Assembly (NCBI GenBank): GCA_964416175.1
Contig: CAYQDF010000005.1
Coordinates: 1 to 64,000, forward strand
Direction: 5' to 3'
Length of the DNA: 64,000 nucleotides
Source: CAYQDF01 sp964416175
Lineage (GTDB): Bacteria > Chloroflexota > Anaerolineae > Anaerolineales > UBA4823
Program-made: the position numbers and the translations under genes
Shown here: piece after piece, positions 42,010-50,708 of the stretch
How the letters are laid out: the number at the start of each line of letters is the position of its first letter
How positions within the stretch are numbered: the first letter of the stretch is position 1
Notes under the pieces: generated by a model
What the model saw: only the letters and a program-made list of their open reading frames with translations
Told to the model about the DNA's origin: nothing
The model's database searches: none

Positions 42010-43350
42010 CTAATATCTCGCGGTCAAATCTTCTAAAGTCCGCCTGGCTTCCTGGCTGTAGCGAAGTGAGAAATACGGGTTGATTTCCAGCGCCTGCTGG
42101 AGATGCCCGACCGCCAGATCATCATTCCCGAGGCAATGCTCTATCATCCCGGCATGAAAGAAAAAAAGCGCATGGCGCGTGCCGAGGTTTAACGCCTCTG
42201 CTGCATAAGCCCGGGCTTCCTGGCAGCGTCCGGTTGTATAAAGCACCCAGGCCAGGACATCAGCGGCGAATACGCTGGGTCGCCGGGCATACACCTGCCT
42301 GGCATTTTTCAGGGTGTCGTCCAGGTCGATTCTGTGATCGGCGTTGAATAACGCCACCTCGAGATCCAGGTCCACTCCATTGGCCTCATACAGCTGCTGG
42401 ATTGCTTTGAGCAATTCTATTTGCTTCTCGGCTGCCCCGGTATTTCCGGCGCGCTGGTAAACGTCTATGAGGCTGATGATGAACTCCGGGATGGGCGCAG
42501 CCTGGCTCGCCCCCTCCAGGTAACCAATAGCTGCACCGAAATTCCCTCTCGCGGCCTGGACCTTTCCCATTCCCGCCAGCGCGTACACGTATCCAGGATG
42601 ATTCGCCAGGGTCAGGGCGTATTGTTTTTCAGCAGTCTCAAGGCCTCCCCTATTGAAGTACAGGTTGCCCAGCTGGGTGCGCGTCCAGGCCGCGTTCTCC
42701 TGGTTCGGTTGGCCAGCATCGACCGCCCACTGCATCATAAGAACTGCACCTTCCAGGTCGCCGTACAATTCCCTCAAGTAAGAGATGCGTGAGTAAGAAT
42801 TCAAATCCGGACGAATGTCGACCATAGCCTGCAGGCTGATTGCAGCTTCATCGTATTTGCCGAGCTCGACCTGGGCATCGGCAATCACTCCGAACGCCAT
42901 GGGGGAGTCCGGAACCTCTCGGCGGGCGCGCTCTCCCCACTCCAGGGCTTCCTGGAACTGGTGGCGCGCCAAGGCAAGCATCCCCATCCCCACCAGGGAA
43001 GCGTAATCGTCGGGTATGGCGTTAAGCGCTTCCCGGAGGACCTTTTCCGCCTTCAAGTAGTACGCTGGATCCCCCGTCTCCCGCGCCCGCTGGAGGTAGG
43101 CCAAACCGAGCTGGCTGTAGACTTCCCATGCTCCTGGGTTTGCTCTCAGCTGGCTCTGAAATTGTTCGATCTGTTCTTCGGTCGAAGTTGCATCCCTTCC
43201 AGCTCCCCTGGTGAAAAAATCCACCGCCTGCGGTGTCGAGAGCTGTGTGTCTTCGGAGAACAGATGCGAGAGGAATACGATCACACCAGCACAGAGGATG
43301 AATAACAACTCCCGGCTCAACTTCGGGAAGGTTCGAAACACGGCTTGCAT
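42010..43350 (-). CDS. membrane-anchored TPR protein
   Basis: A 446-residue protein. One N-terminal membrane segment (about residues 14-32) is followed by some ten tetratricopeptide repeats, for instance WEVYSQLGLAYLQRARE and YVYALAGMGKVQAARGNFG. It has no enzymatic motif and probably lies outside the membrane as a scaffold. GGAGGA sits upstream of the ATG. It lies between the DUF4331 and NicO genes in the same direction, so a role in handling the DUF4331 protein or the transporter is inferred from position. Confidence 0.8.
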   Translation of the reverse strand: MQAVFRTFPKLSRELLFILCAGVIVFLSHLFSEDTQLSTPQAVDFFTRGAGRDATSTEEQIEQFQSQLRANPGAWEVYSQLGLAYLQRARETGDPAYYLKAEKVLREALNAIPDDYASLVGMGMLALARHQFQEALEWGERARREVPDSPMAFGVIADAQVELGKYDEAAISLQAMVDIRPDLNSYSRISYLRELYGDLEGAVLMMQWAVDAGQPNQENAAWTRTQLGNLYFNRGGLETAEKQYALTLANHPGYVYALAGMGKVQAARGNFGAAIGYLEGASQAAPIPEFIISLIDVYQRAGNTGAAEKQIELLKAIQQLYEANGVDLDLEVALFNADHRIDLDDTLKNARQVYARRPSVFAADVLAWVLYTTGRCQEARAYAAEALNLGTRHALFFFHAGMIEHCLGNDDLAVGHLQQALEINPYFSLRYSQEARRTLEDLTARY

Positions 43351-43408
43351 AAGATTTATTCCTCCAAAGTCAGGCGCATCTTCCCTGTGTCCTTATCGGG
43401 GGTTGGAT

Positions 43409-43450
43409 TGGAGCGAACCGGTCTAGCAACGGGAGAGCCGGTTCGCTCCA
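43409..43450. repeat. 13-bp perfect inverted repeat between DUF4331 and TPR genes
   Basis: TGGAGCGAACCGG (43409-43421) and CCGGTTCGCTCCA (43438-43450) with a 16-base loop. It lies in the 164-base space of the minus-strand operon, with no T-run, and so is more like an mRNA-stabilising or processing hairpin than a terminator. Confidence 0.7.
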
Positions 43451-43514
43451 GGATGCCCCCGGCCTGCCTTCAGGAACCTCACCAGCTAATCCGAAGGCCG
43501 GCCACTCCCTCAGA

Positions 43515-44915
43515 TCACGGGTTTTCGTGGAAACGCTCGCGACCATCCCACGGGGAAGGGATGAAAGGAAACGCTTCCGGAAGCGGCTTGTCATTGATGT
43601 CGACGCTGTCACCAGCGCCGGCGAAGTTCGATCCGCCGATCACCTGCACTGCGATGTCGGTGACGTCATCGAGCGGGCGCCGCCCGTTCGGCCAACCGGC
43701 GTTATCGCCGGCCAGCACGGTCAGGCGCTCCTGGTCAGCAAGCGGAGTCGGAGGGACGCTGAGATTCAGCCGCAGCAGTTCGGAGAGCATGCTGTAATCG
43801 CCCGGCTGGTAGGTCAGGAGCACATCCCGGAGATCCAGCAGCGGCGTTGCCGGCACGCCGAACACCAGGGATAGCGCTGTCGCTAACCGTGGATTCGTAT
43901 AGTACTCTTCGAAATCTTTCTCCATGGCTGGATTTTTCCGGTTCCAGAGGTCTTTATCCTCCGTACCGATGATCGCCTCATTCACCAGAGGATTCGCCAG
44001 GCGCTGGACCTGTACCCACTTGCCGCTCCCCTGCAGATCGAGCCCCTTGCTGAGCACCCGGACGTTGCGCCGGCTCGTATTGGCATAGGCGCCGATGACC
44101 GGGAAGGCCGTTGAACCGATACTCTTTCCGTCCTTCGTCAACCATTTCGCCGGCACTTCGAGGGCGATGGTGTGAACGTTGAAACCGGAGAGCATGTCCG
44201 TCCCAGGGCTGCGGAGGTTAAGAGTATCGAAGACTGCGCCGAGATCGATGTAAAAGGGATCGTCCCTTTGACCGGCGAATACCCGCGCCCCGCTCCCCAG
44301 GTCATACACTCCTTGCGCTGCAAGAGCAGCGTAATCAGGCATGGTGCGCGGCCCGACGTTGGATGGCACAGCGATCAGTCCGTCCGCGAGGACGGTCGTT
44401 TTACCATCTTTGACCATCTTCACGGAATAACGCTGGCGCATGCCCATCCCCTCCGATCCGGGACCCTCGAGCGCGGTGATTGGGGGCACAATGGACCCAT
44501 CGGTGGGCGGGACATTCCCCAGATAAGCCAGGAACAGGTCCAGTGCTTCCGGGACTCCGCCGAACTCATTCCTGAAGCTGAATTCGAAGCGCACGTCGTT
44601 TGCCCTGCCGTTCTTATCGTTGTCTATGTTGAAGGCATACAGGACATTCGGATCGAAATTGAAGTAGTTGGGGCCTGAACTTGGTTCTTCTCCAGGGATC
44701 ACGTCCATGATGAGGATGACATTGCCCTCATGACCCGGCTCGTAACTGCGGAACATGAAGAAATCCGTGATGTCGGCAGTCGGGTCCAGGGCTATCATCG
44801 GTGCTTCGCGATGGCTTGCCGCCTGGGAGTAGCCTGGGGCCAGCCCACCGAGGAGCAAGGCGAAGCCCAGGAATCCACCCAGGATGCGCAATATGAACAT
44901 ACGTTTCTTTAACAT
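43515..44915 (-). CDS. DUF4331 secreted protein
   Basis: A 466-residue exported protein. The signal peptide ends near residue 32 at QAA, directly before the hallmark SHREAPMIALDPTADITDFFMF of DUF4331, split here over two strands. Other family stretches include YAFNIDNDKNGRANDVRFEF and FAGQRDDPFYIDLGAVFDTL. The mature protein is all-beta and Asp-rich, and may bind metal or carbohydrate; the family has no established function. AGGAGT lies ahead of the ATG. A 270-base leader with two palindromes separates it from the anti-sigma gene, suggesting it is the main regulated output. Confidence 0.9.
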   Translation of the reverse strand: MLKKRMFILRILGGFLGFALLLGGLAPGYSQAASHREAPMIALDPTADITDFFMFRSYEPGHEGNVILIMDVIPGEEPSSGPNYFNFDPNVLYAFNIDNDKNGRANDVRFEFSFRNEFGGVPEALDLFLAYLGNVPPTDGSIVPPITALEGPGSEGMGMRQRYSVKMVKDGKTTVLADGLIAVPSNVGPRTMPDYAALAAQGVYDLGSGARVFAGQRDDPFYIDLGAVFDTLNLRSPGTDMLSGFNVHTIALEVPAKWLTKDGKSIGSTAFPVIGAYANTSRRNVRVLSKGLDLQGSGKWVQVQRLANPLVNEAIIGTEDKDLWNRKNPAMEKDFEEYYTNPRLATALSLVFGVPATPLLDLRDVLLTYQPGDYSMLSELLRLNLSVPPTPLADQERLTVLAGDNAGWPNGRRPLDDVTDIAVQVIGGSNFAGAGDSVDINDKPLPEAFPFIPSPWDGRERFHENP

Positions 44916-44952
44916 GGCTGTTTACTCCTAAGGCACTAACTGGAAGGATTGA

Positions 44953-44994
44953 TCTGTTCTTCAGGAACAGACTTGGGATTCTGAGTGAATCCCA
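44953..44994. promoter_or_regulatory. two consecutive perfect palindromes in the DUF4331 leader
   Basis: TCTGTTC-N5-GAACAGA (44953-44971) and TGGGATTC-N5-GAATCCCA (44974-44994) are adjacent. An 11-base copy ACTTGGGATTC at 44971-44981 recurs in the same orientation at 45161-45171, next to the anti-sigma stop. They may be operators or paired RNA hairpins in the 5' leader. The rest of the 44916-45185 space shows no gene. Confidence 0.6.
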
Positions 44995-45185
44995 GATACC
45001 GTTGGTTTACCAGCTTCAGTGGATAAGCATCACCTCCTCCTGCCGCATCGATCTCGCAGCGCCAGTGCGCTCATGTCCCTCCCTGCGCTCTCCCCGGGCC
45101 GCCTGACCTGTACTTAATACGCAGCAGGAGAAGAATTGAATCTAAAGAGCGAAGCCCCAAACTTGGGATTCCACCCAATCGTGTG

Positions 45186-45998
45186 CTAAGTGTCTTCAGT
45201 CAGCGAGCCCAATAAGACGATATCGCCTGTGGGCTGCAAGCTCCCCCCGGTGGGCTCGATGGACACCCCCAAGGCGTCGAACTCGGCGATGGCTTTCGCC
45301 GCCGCAAGCGGGACAACCGCCTGCCCGCTGGCATCCACATTAAACGTGCCAGCGCTCTGCGGCGTCTCCCCTTCGATTAACCAAAGCTGATACACCAGGC
45401 CGGATTCGAGGGGAACCAGCCCCTTGATCAGCAATCCGCCCACGCTCTCCTCCGGCGCGAAGATCACGTTGCCCCGCGCCTCTGGCCGGTGTTCGGTTCC
45501 GGCGATCACGACCGATCGGCTGTTGGGATTCGACAGGTAGAGGATGATCTGCTCCTGGTTCGCCACGCTCGCCTGTAGATCGCCGACCTCGTGCCGGAGG
45601 CGAGAAATCTCTCGGCTGATCGACAACGCCCAGCCCAGAGACAGCAGGGCGATAAACAGGCTGATCGAGACGACCAGAGTTTCCAGCCGCATCCGGCTGG
45701 GAGATGCTGCCAGCTGCCTCAGGCGCTCCAGAAAGCCGAATCGCCTCGCAGGGAGTTCCTGCGACGCCTGTTCCGCCCGTATCCGTTTCAACAAATTTCG
45801 CTTTGTGGCTGGAACAGGTTCCATTGGTTCCACGGATAGCGCCAGAGCTTCTGCGACCGGCCTCATTTCGTCCACCCACATCCTGGCTTCCGAATTCGTC
45901 CGCAGGTAAGCCTCGACTCTGGCGATTTCGTCAGCGGTCAGAGTTCCCAAGATATAAAAGGGTAGAAGATCTTCCAGGTTCGCTTCAGTTTCCTTCAT
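45186..45998 (-). CDS. RskA-type anti-sigma factor
   Basis: A 270-residue membrane protein. Residues 1-80 form the cytoplasmic sigma-binding domain (LEDLLPFYILGTLTADEIARVEAYL). One membrane segment spans about 105-125, and the extracytoplasmic RskA domain contains YQLWLIEGETPQSAGTF and LGVSIEPTGGS. In known systems regulated proteolysis releases the sigma factor. It overlaps the sigma gene by 14 bases, so the two are made in fixed ratio. The extracytoplasmic signal is unknown. Confidence 0.88.
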   Translation of the reverse strand: MKETEANLEDLLPFYILGTLTADEIARVEAYLRTNSEARMWVDEMRPVAEALALSVEPMEPVPATKRNLLKRIRAEQASQELPARRFGFLERLRQLAASPSRMRLETLVVSISLFIALLSLGWALSISREISRLRHEVGDLQASVANQEQIILYLSNPNSRSVVIAGTEHRPEARGNVIFAPEESVGGLLIKGLVPLESGLVYQLWLIEGETPQSAGTFNVDASGQAVVPLAAAKAIAEFDALGVSIEPTGGSLQPTGDIVLLGSLTEDT

Positions 45999-46572
45999 GC
46001 TTGATACCTCTGGCGGATAATGCCAGTTTTAACTTTTGCAGGCCCAGGCGGGCCCGGGTGTGCACCGTCCCCAGGGGGACCCCAACCTTTGCCGCGATCT
46101 CCTGGCGGGTCAACCCGCCTAAGAACGCCAGTTCGATCACCTCGCGTTGTTCAGGCGGCAGGTCCTCCAATGCCGCCAGGACCTGTCGGCGTTCGATGCC
46201 TGATGCCACCTGAGCATCCAGGTCAGGAGCTCCTGGGCTGTTCCGCTCAACTTGCTGTTCATCGATCAAAGTATGTTCTACCTTCCTGCGCCGCAGCTCA
46301 TCGATACAGGCGTTGTGTGCGATTGCGAATAACCAGCTCTGGACCGAGCCGCGTTCAGCCTGGTACTGTCCGGCCTTCTGCCAGACCCTCCAAAAGGTCT
46401 CCTGGAGGACCTCTTCGGCCGTGGCCCTGTCGCTCAACAGCTTATAAGCCAGGCCTAACACGGATGGCGAAAAACGGTCGTAGAGGACCGCGAGCGCCGC
46501 CTCATCTCTGGCTGCTACCCGCCCCATCAGCTGCTCATCACTCAGATCAAAGAGACTATTCAACCGGGCCAC
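45985..46572 (-). CDS. ECF-subfamily sigma factor (SigK-like)
   Basis: A 195-residue sigma factor. Region 2 is visible as RFSPSVLGLAYKLLSDRATAE and QETFWRVWQKAGQY, and region 4 as LEDLPPEQREVIELAFLGG, then RQEIAAKVGVPLGTVHTRAR. The pairing with an RskA-type membrane anti-sigma factor fits the SigK/SigL branch. It would direct RNA polymerase to the DUF4331-TPR-NicO genes downstream, though no known SigK-type promoter was identified. The GTG start at 46572 has no clear ribosome site; a TTG three codons later is an alternative. Confidence 0.9.
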   Translation of the reverse strand: MARLNSLFDLSDEQLMGRVAARDEAALAVLYDRFSPSVLGLAYKLLSDRATAEEVLQETFWRVWQKAGQYQAERGSVQSWLFAIAHNACIDELRRRKVEHTLIDEQQVERNSPGAPDLDAQVASGIERRQVLAALEDLPPEQREVIELAFLGGLTRQEIAAKVGVPLGTVHTRARLGLQKLKLALSARGIKHEGN

Positions 46573-46751
46573 CTGTTGTGGGAGCCAGGCGATTTAATCA
46601 GAATACGTAACCCGGCACACGTATCATTCATCAGCAGGTCAAGATTTCAGTTGGATTAGAGGTTGGAGGTTTTCCAAGTATAACTCGATCCCTTGCGAAA
46701 TAAAAAAGCAAAAGCGGAATTTCGAGGCAGTTTAGAGAGATCCTGCTCACC

Positions 46752-49700
46752 TCATGCTATCTGCCTGACTCTCTGGGCCTCGATGATCGGCTCTCCGCCT
46801 TCTGCATCCAGTTTCACTGTCCCCTCGACAATGAGCGGCTGCCTGCCCACAAGCGCTTGCCGGTCGCGGTGGTACACCTGGGCTGGCAGGATCACGTCCA
46901 GCATGCCCACCAGGTCTTCCAGGGAAAGGACGTACACCAGGCCGCCGCGTTCGTCCCGCCCCCGTCGCCCGGCGAACCTCGTCCCGGCGATCCGCACCTG
47001 TGCCCCCAGCCTCCCGGCCGCCTCCACGGTCGTGATCGCTCCCGCGGAGGCGATCTGGTCTGCGGCGAGCTCCAGACGGTGGGCATCCACTCCCACCCCC
47101 AGGATCGCCTCCTGCGCTGCCACCTTTTCCTGGAGCGTCCAGTCCTCTTCCAGGTCACTGTCCTCGGGAGCAGCTGCCGCCTCCACCGGGAAGAGCGGCA
47201 ACTGCCCGGTGCTTGATTGGCGCCCCCCGGCCATGCGCCGGAGCAGGCGCGGGATGCTCCCGAATCCTGCCAGAGCGCCGCAGCGGATCAGGTTCTCGGC
47301 CTCGGCTGGGCGCGGATCGGCGCGCGCCAGGAAATCCTCCAATGATCGGAAAGGCCGTTCGCTCAGGATGCGCCCCTGCGTCCGGCGGGTCAGGCCCCGC
47401 ACCTGGTCGAGGCCCATGAACAGGGTCTGCTTCCCAGCCAGGTCCTGCACGCTGAACTCCCGCCGGGCATAATTGACGTGCGGCGGGCGCAGCGGCAGGC
47501 CCAACCGGCGCGCTTCGTTCAGGTAGATCTGCTGTCCGTAATAGCCGCCCCAGTTCGCCAGCACCGCTGCCATGAAGATACCCGGTTCGTGTGCCTTGCA
47601 CCAGGCAGACTGCCACGCGATCAGGGCATAGGAGGCCGCATGCGCCTTGGGAAAGCCGTAGCCAGCGAAGGCCGCCATCATCTCCCAGATCCTTTCCGCG
47701 GTCTCTTCTGGCACATGGTGACGCATCCGGGCGCCTGTGATGAAGCGTTCCTTCAAGGTGCGCATCTGTTCACCGGGATCGAAGTGGCTCATGGCGCGCC
47801 TGAGCAGGTCGGCATCAGCCAGGCTGAGCCCGGCCAGCTCGTGAGCGATGCGCAGCACCTGCTCCTGGTACAGGATGACTCCGTGGGTGTCGTCCAGCAG
47901 AGTGGAAAGCGACGGGTGCAAGTGGGCGACGCTCTCTACGCCGCGGTGACGGCGCACGAACGCGTCTTTCAAGCCACCGGTCAGCGGGCCCGGTCGATAG
48001 AGCGCTAAAGCGACCATCACGTCGTCGATGCTGCGCGCCTGGATCTCCTTGAGCGTGGCCTGCATCCCGGGGCTCTCGATCTGGAAGCATCCGATCGTGC
48101 GCCCGGCTCGCACCAGCTCTGCTGTTTGGAGATCCTTGTCTTCTATCGCTTTCAGCGGGCCGAGGGGTTCGCGATTGGCCGCCGGGTTTCGGGAGCAGAT
48201 CGCGGCTGCCACATCCCCCAGCACGGTGAGCCCCCGGATACCCAGGAGATCGATCTTGACCAGGCCCAGGTGGGAGACCGACTCCAGGTCTAATTGGGTG
48301 ATCACGATCCCTTTGGCCGCCAGCTGGATAGGGACCAGGTCTGTGAGCCTGGCCGGAGCGATCACCACCCCGCCGGCATGCACAGACAGGTGGCGTGGAG
48401 AACCGATCAATTTTGCCGCATCTGAGAAGACCGCCTGGTACCGGGCAGCCCGATAGCGGCCGCTGAGTTCCGCAAAGGGGGAAATGCCCGGCTCAGCGGA
48501 ATGTCTGCGCCAGCCCCAGGGCAGCTCATCCACCAGGCGGCTGATCTCGCTCGCCAGGAACCCGTGAGCCTTGGCGGTCTCGCGCAAGGCGGAGCGCCGC
48601 CGGAACCGGTTGATGGTGCTCACCATAGCAACCCGATCAGCCCCATACCGCTTGTAGACAAACTGGATGACCTCGTCCCGTCGGCGGGAACACAGGTCGG
48701 TGTCGATGTCTGGGGGGCTGGCCCGGGCCGGGTTGAGAAAGCGTTCAAAGTACAGGTTGAGCCGGAGCGGGTCCGGGTTCGTGATACCCAGGCAATAAGC
48801 CACCAGGGAAGACGCTGCAGAGCCGCGAGAGGAGACCGGTACCCCGCGCTGGCGGGCGTAATCCAAGATCTCCTCCATGATCAGAAACAGGGGGGCGTAT
48901 CCCCTGGCTTCGATCACCTGCAGTTCGGATTCCAGCCGCTCCCGGATTTGTTCATTCACCTCCCCATAGCGCTGTCGAGCGCCGGCTTCCGCTTTCTGGC
49001 GCAGAACCTGCATTGCATCCTGCCCTGGAGGCAGGGGGATCTCCGGGAAGACCGGTACGCCGATCGGCAGTTCCAGGCTGCACCGGTCAGCGATCTCCCG
49101 AGTCGCCTCGATCGCTTCCGGGTGATCAGCAAAGCGTGCCGCCATCTCCGCCGGTGAGACGAAGAACGAGCCCGGCGGCGCGGCTTCCTGGTCGGCGACC
49201 GCGGCCAGCCGCTTGTTCAGCCGCACTGCTGTCGCCAGCCTCTGCAGGCGCTCCTGGCCCGCTTCCAGGTAGTAAATGCTGTGCAGCGCGGCGACTGGCA
49301 GTTTCAGCTTCTCTCCGGCGCTGGCCAGGATCTCGACCAGTCGCCGATCACCGGCTTCGGTGCTCCGAAGGGCCACATACAGCCTGCCCGGGAAGACTTC
49401 GGCAAGCCTTGCCAGGTAGCTGGCTGCCTCCCGCTCCCCCTCTCCGCTGGTAAGCTTCCCGGGTGACTCGGGGAAGCCAGCCAGGCACAGCAGGCCAGCC
49501 GCCTCCTTGCCAAGAATCTCCCAGGGGATGCGCGGGAGGGGATCGCCGGCTCGATCGACCAGCAGGGCGCTGCTCAACCTGCACAGGCTGGCCCACCCTT
49601 CCCGGTCCATCGCCAGCAGGACCACCTCCCCCGGCGCCTGAACCAGGTCCGGGGGCGGATCGATGGGTAAATGCAGCCCGAGGACCGGCTTGATCCCCGC

Positions 49701-49874
49701 GTCCTTACAGGCGAGGTAGAACTCGACCGCGCCGCTCAATCCGACCCGGTCCGTGAGGGCAAGCGCAGGCATTTCGAAGCGAACCGCTGCCTGGACCAGT
49801 TCGGCAGGGGAAGCCAGACCTTCCAGGAAGGAGTAATATGAATGCGCGTGAAGGTGGGCGAATTTTTCCGGCAT
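46752..49874 (-). CDS. dnaE: DNA polymerase III alpha subunit, DnaE2/ImuC-like
   Basis: A 1040-residue polymerase. The N-terminal PHP domain begins FAHLHAHSYYSFLEGLASP. The palm carries the acidic metal-binding motif PPDIDTDLCSRRRDEVI near residue 405, and the C-terminus ends in an OB-fold region with a hydrophobic tail. The length is shorter than replicative DnaE1 (about 1160) and close to the error-prone DnaE2/ImuC type, which fits a translesion role; no imuA, imuB or lexA gene is nearby. ATG 49874 is chosen, since AGGGAGGG and TACAAT lie directly ahead and the frame upstream is not protein-like. Confidence 0.85.
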   Translation of the reverse strand: MPEKFAHLHAHSYYSFLEGLASPAELVQAAVRFEMPALALTDRVGLSGAVEFYLACKDAGIKPVLGLHLPIDPPPDLVQAPGEVVLLAMDREGWASLCRLSSALLVDRAGDPLPRIPWEILGKEAAGLLCLAGFPESPGKLTSGEGEREAASYLARLAEVFPGRLYVALRSTEAGDRRLVEILASAGEKLKLPVAALHSIYYLEAGQERLQRLATAVRLNKRLAAVADQEAAPPGSFFVSPAEMAARFADHPEAIEATREIADRCSLELPIGVPVFPEIPLPPGQDAMQVLRQKAEAGARQRYGEVNEQIRERLESELQVIEARGYAPLFLIMEEILDYARQRGVPVSSRGSAASSLVAYCLGITNPDPLRLNLYFERFLNPARASPPDIDTDLCSRRRDEVIQFVYKRYGADRVAMVSTINRFRRRSALRETAKAHGFLASEISRLVDELPWGWRRHSAEPGISPFAELSGRYRAARYQAVFSDAAKLIGSPRHLSVHAGGVVIAPARLTDLVPIQLAAKGIVITQLDLESVSHLGLVKIDLLGIRGLTVLGDVAAAICSRNPAANREPLGPLKAIEDKDLQTAELVRAGRTIGCFQIESPGMQATLKEIQARSIDDVMVALALYRPGPLTGGLKDAFVRRHRGVESVAHLHPSLSTLLDDTHGVILYQEQVLRIAHELAGLSLADADLLRRAMSHFDPGEQMRTLKERFITGARMRHHVPEETAERIWEMMAAFAGYGFPKAHAASYALIAWQSAWCKAHEPGIFMAAVLANWGGYYGQQIYLNEARRLGLPLRPPHVNYARREFSVQDLAGKQTLFMGLDQVRGLTRRTQGRILSERPFRSLEDFLARADPRPAEAENLIRCGALAGFGSIPRLLRRMAGGRQSSTGQLPLFPVEAAAAPEDSDLEEDWTLQEKVAAQEAILGVGVDAHRLELAADQIASAGAITTVEAAGRLGAQVRIAGTRFAGRRGRDERGGLVYVLSLEDLVGMLDVILPAQVYHRDRQALVGRQPLIVEGTVKLDAEGGEPIIEAQRVRQIA

Positions 49875-50202
49875 GCCCTCCCTATTGTAAACGGTCTCTC
49901 CCCTCCATGTAACCTTCCAAGCCTGAACGCTTATGACATCCTCAACCTCAGAAGTTTTTGCTCCGGGTTTCCCGGTGAAGCGTCCAGAGCGGAGCATCGT
50001 GAAGTGTTTACTCCCAACATGGGGCGAAGGACGCCTCGCGATGACGCTCACTCGCGTCTTCGAGAAAGCCTTTCATCGGCGCTCCTTTCCGGGACGGTAT
50101 AATATTGGCTGGTCTCATGCAGTCCCTGCAGAGGCAGAAGAGCCAGCCAACCGGCACCCTCGTTGTCCTGAAAGCACATCACCCCGATAGGAGGTCTTCA
50201 GA
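49875..50202. other. 328-base intergenic region with divergent promoters
   Basis: Between the divergent polymerase and DUF2269 genes. It contains minus-strand TACAAT (49889-49884) 9 bases before the polymerase ATG, and plus-strand TATAAT (50098-50103) about 100 bases before the DUF2269 ATG. The middle is GC-rich and I see no gene, RNA or repeat in it. Confidence 0.5.
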
Positions 50203-50661
50203 ATGGTGTATCAGATCCTGAAATGGATTCACATCCTGGCTGCAATCATCGCCGTCGGTGCGAACGTCACTTATGGGATGTGGCTCTCACACGCCGCTCG
50301 CAAATCCGAAGCCCTGCCGTTCACCCTCCGGGGCATCAAGCAAATCGACGACCGCCTCGCCAACCCGGCCTATGGCCTGCTGTTCATCACTGGCATCGCG
50401 ATGGTCTTCCTGGTGGACATGCCCCTGACCACCCCGTGGTTGCTGACCTCGCTCGTCCTGTACGTCTTGCTGGTGCTGTTCGGGATGCTCGGATACACGC
50501 CAACCCTCCGCAGGCAGATCGAGCTTGCCGAGAGCGAGGGCGGCGATTCGACCGCCTACCAGGCGGCGGCGAGGAGAGGCAAATTGATCGGAATGATCCT
50601 CGCAGTCCTGGCGGTTGCCATTGTTTCCCTGATGGTGATTAAACCCGCACTCTGGGATTGA
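50203..50661 (+). CDS. DUF2269-family membrane protein
   Basis: A 152-residue protein with four membrane segments, beginning YQILKWIHILAAIIAVGANVTYG split at residues 3-25. The N-terminal His in KWIHILAA is a conserved feature of DUF2269, which some members may use for haem or metal binding; the function is unknown. GGAGGT lies 8 bases before the ATG. The M24-like gene follows at 48 bases and may be in the same unit. Confidence 0.82.
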   Translation: MVYQILKWIHILAAIIAVGANVTYGMWLSHAARKSEALPFTLRGIKQIDDRLANPAYGLLFITGIAMVFLVDMPLTTPWLLTSLVLYVLLVLFGMLGYTPTLRRQIELAESEGGDSTAYQAAARRGKLIGMILAVLAVAIVSLMVIKPALWD

Positions 50662-50708
50662 GACAGGCAGGAGCATGATTTCCGCAGATCCGGTCCTTTG
50701 AGGTCAGA

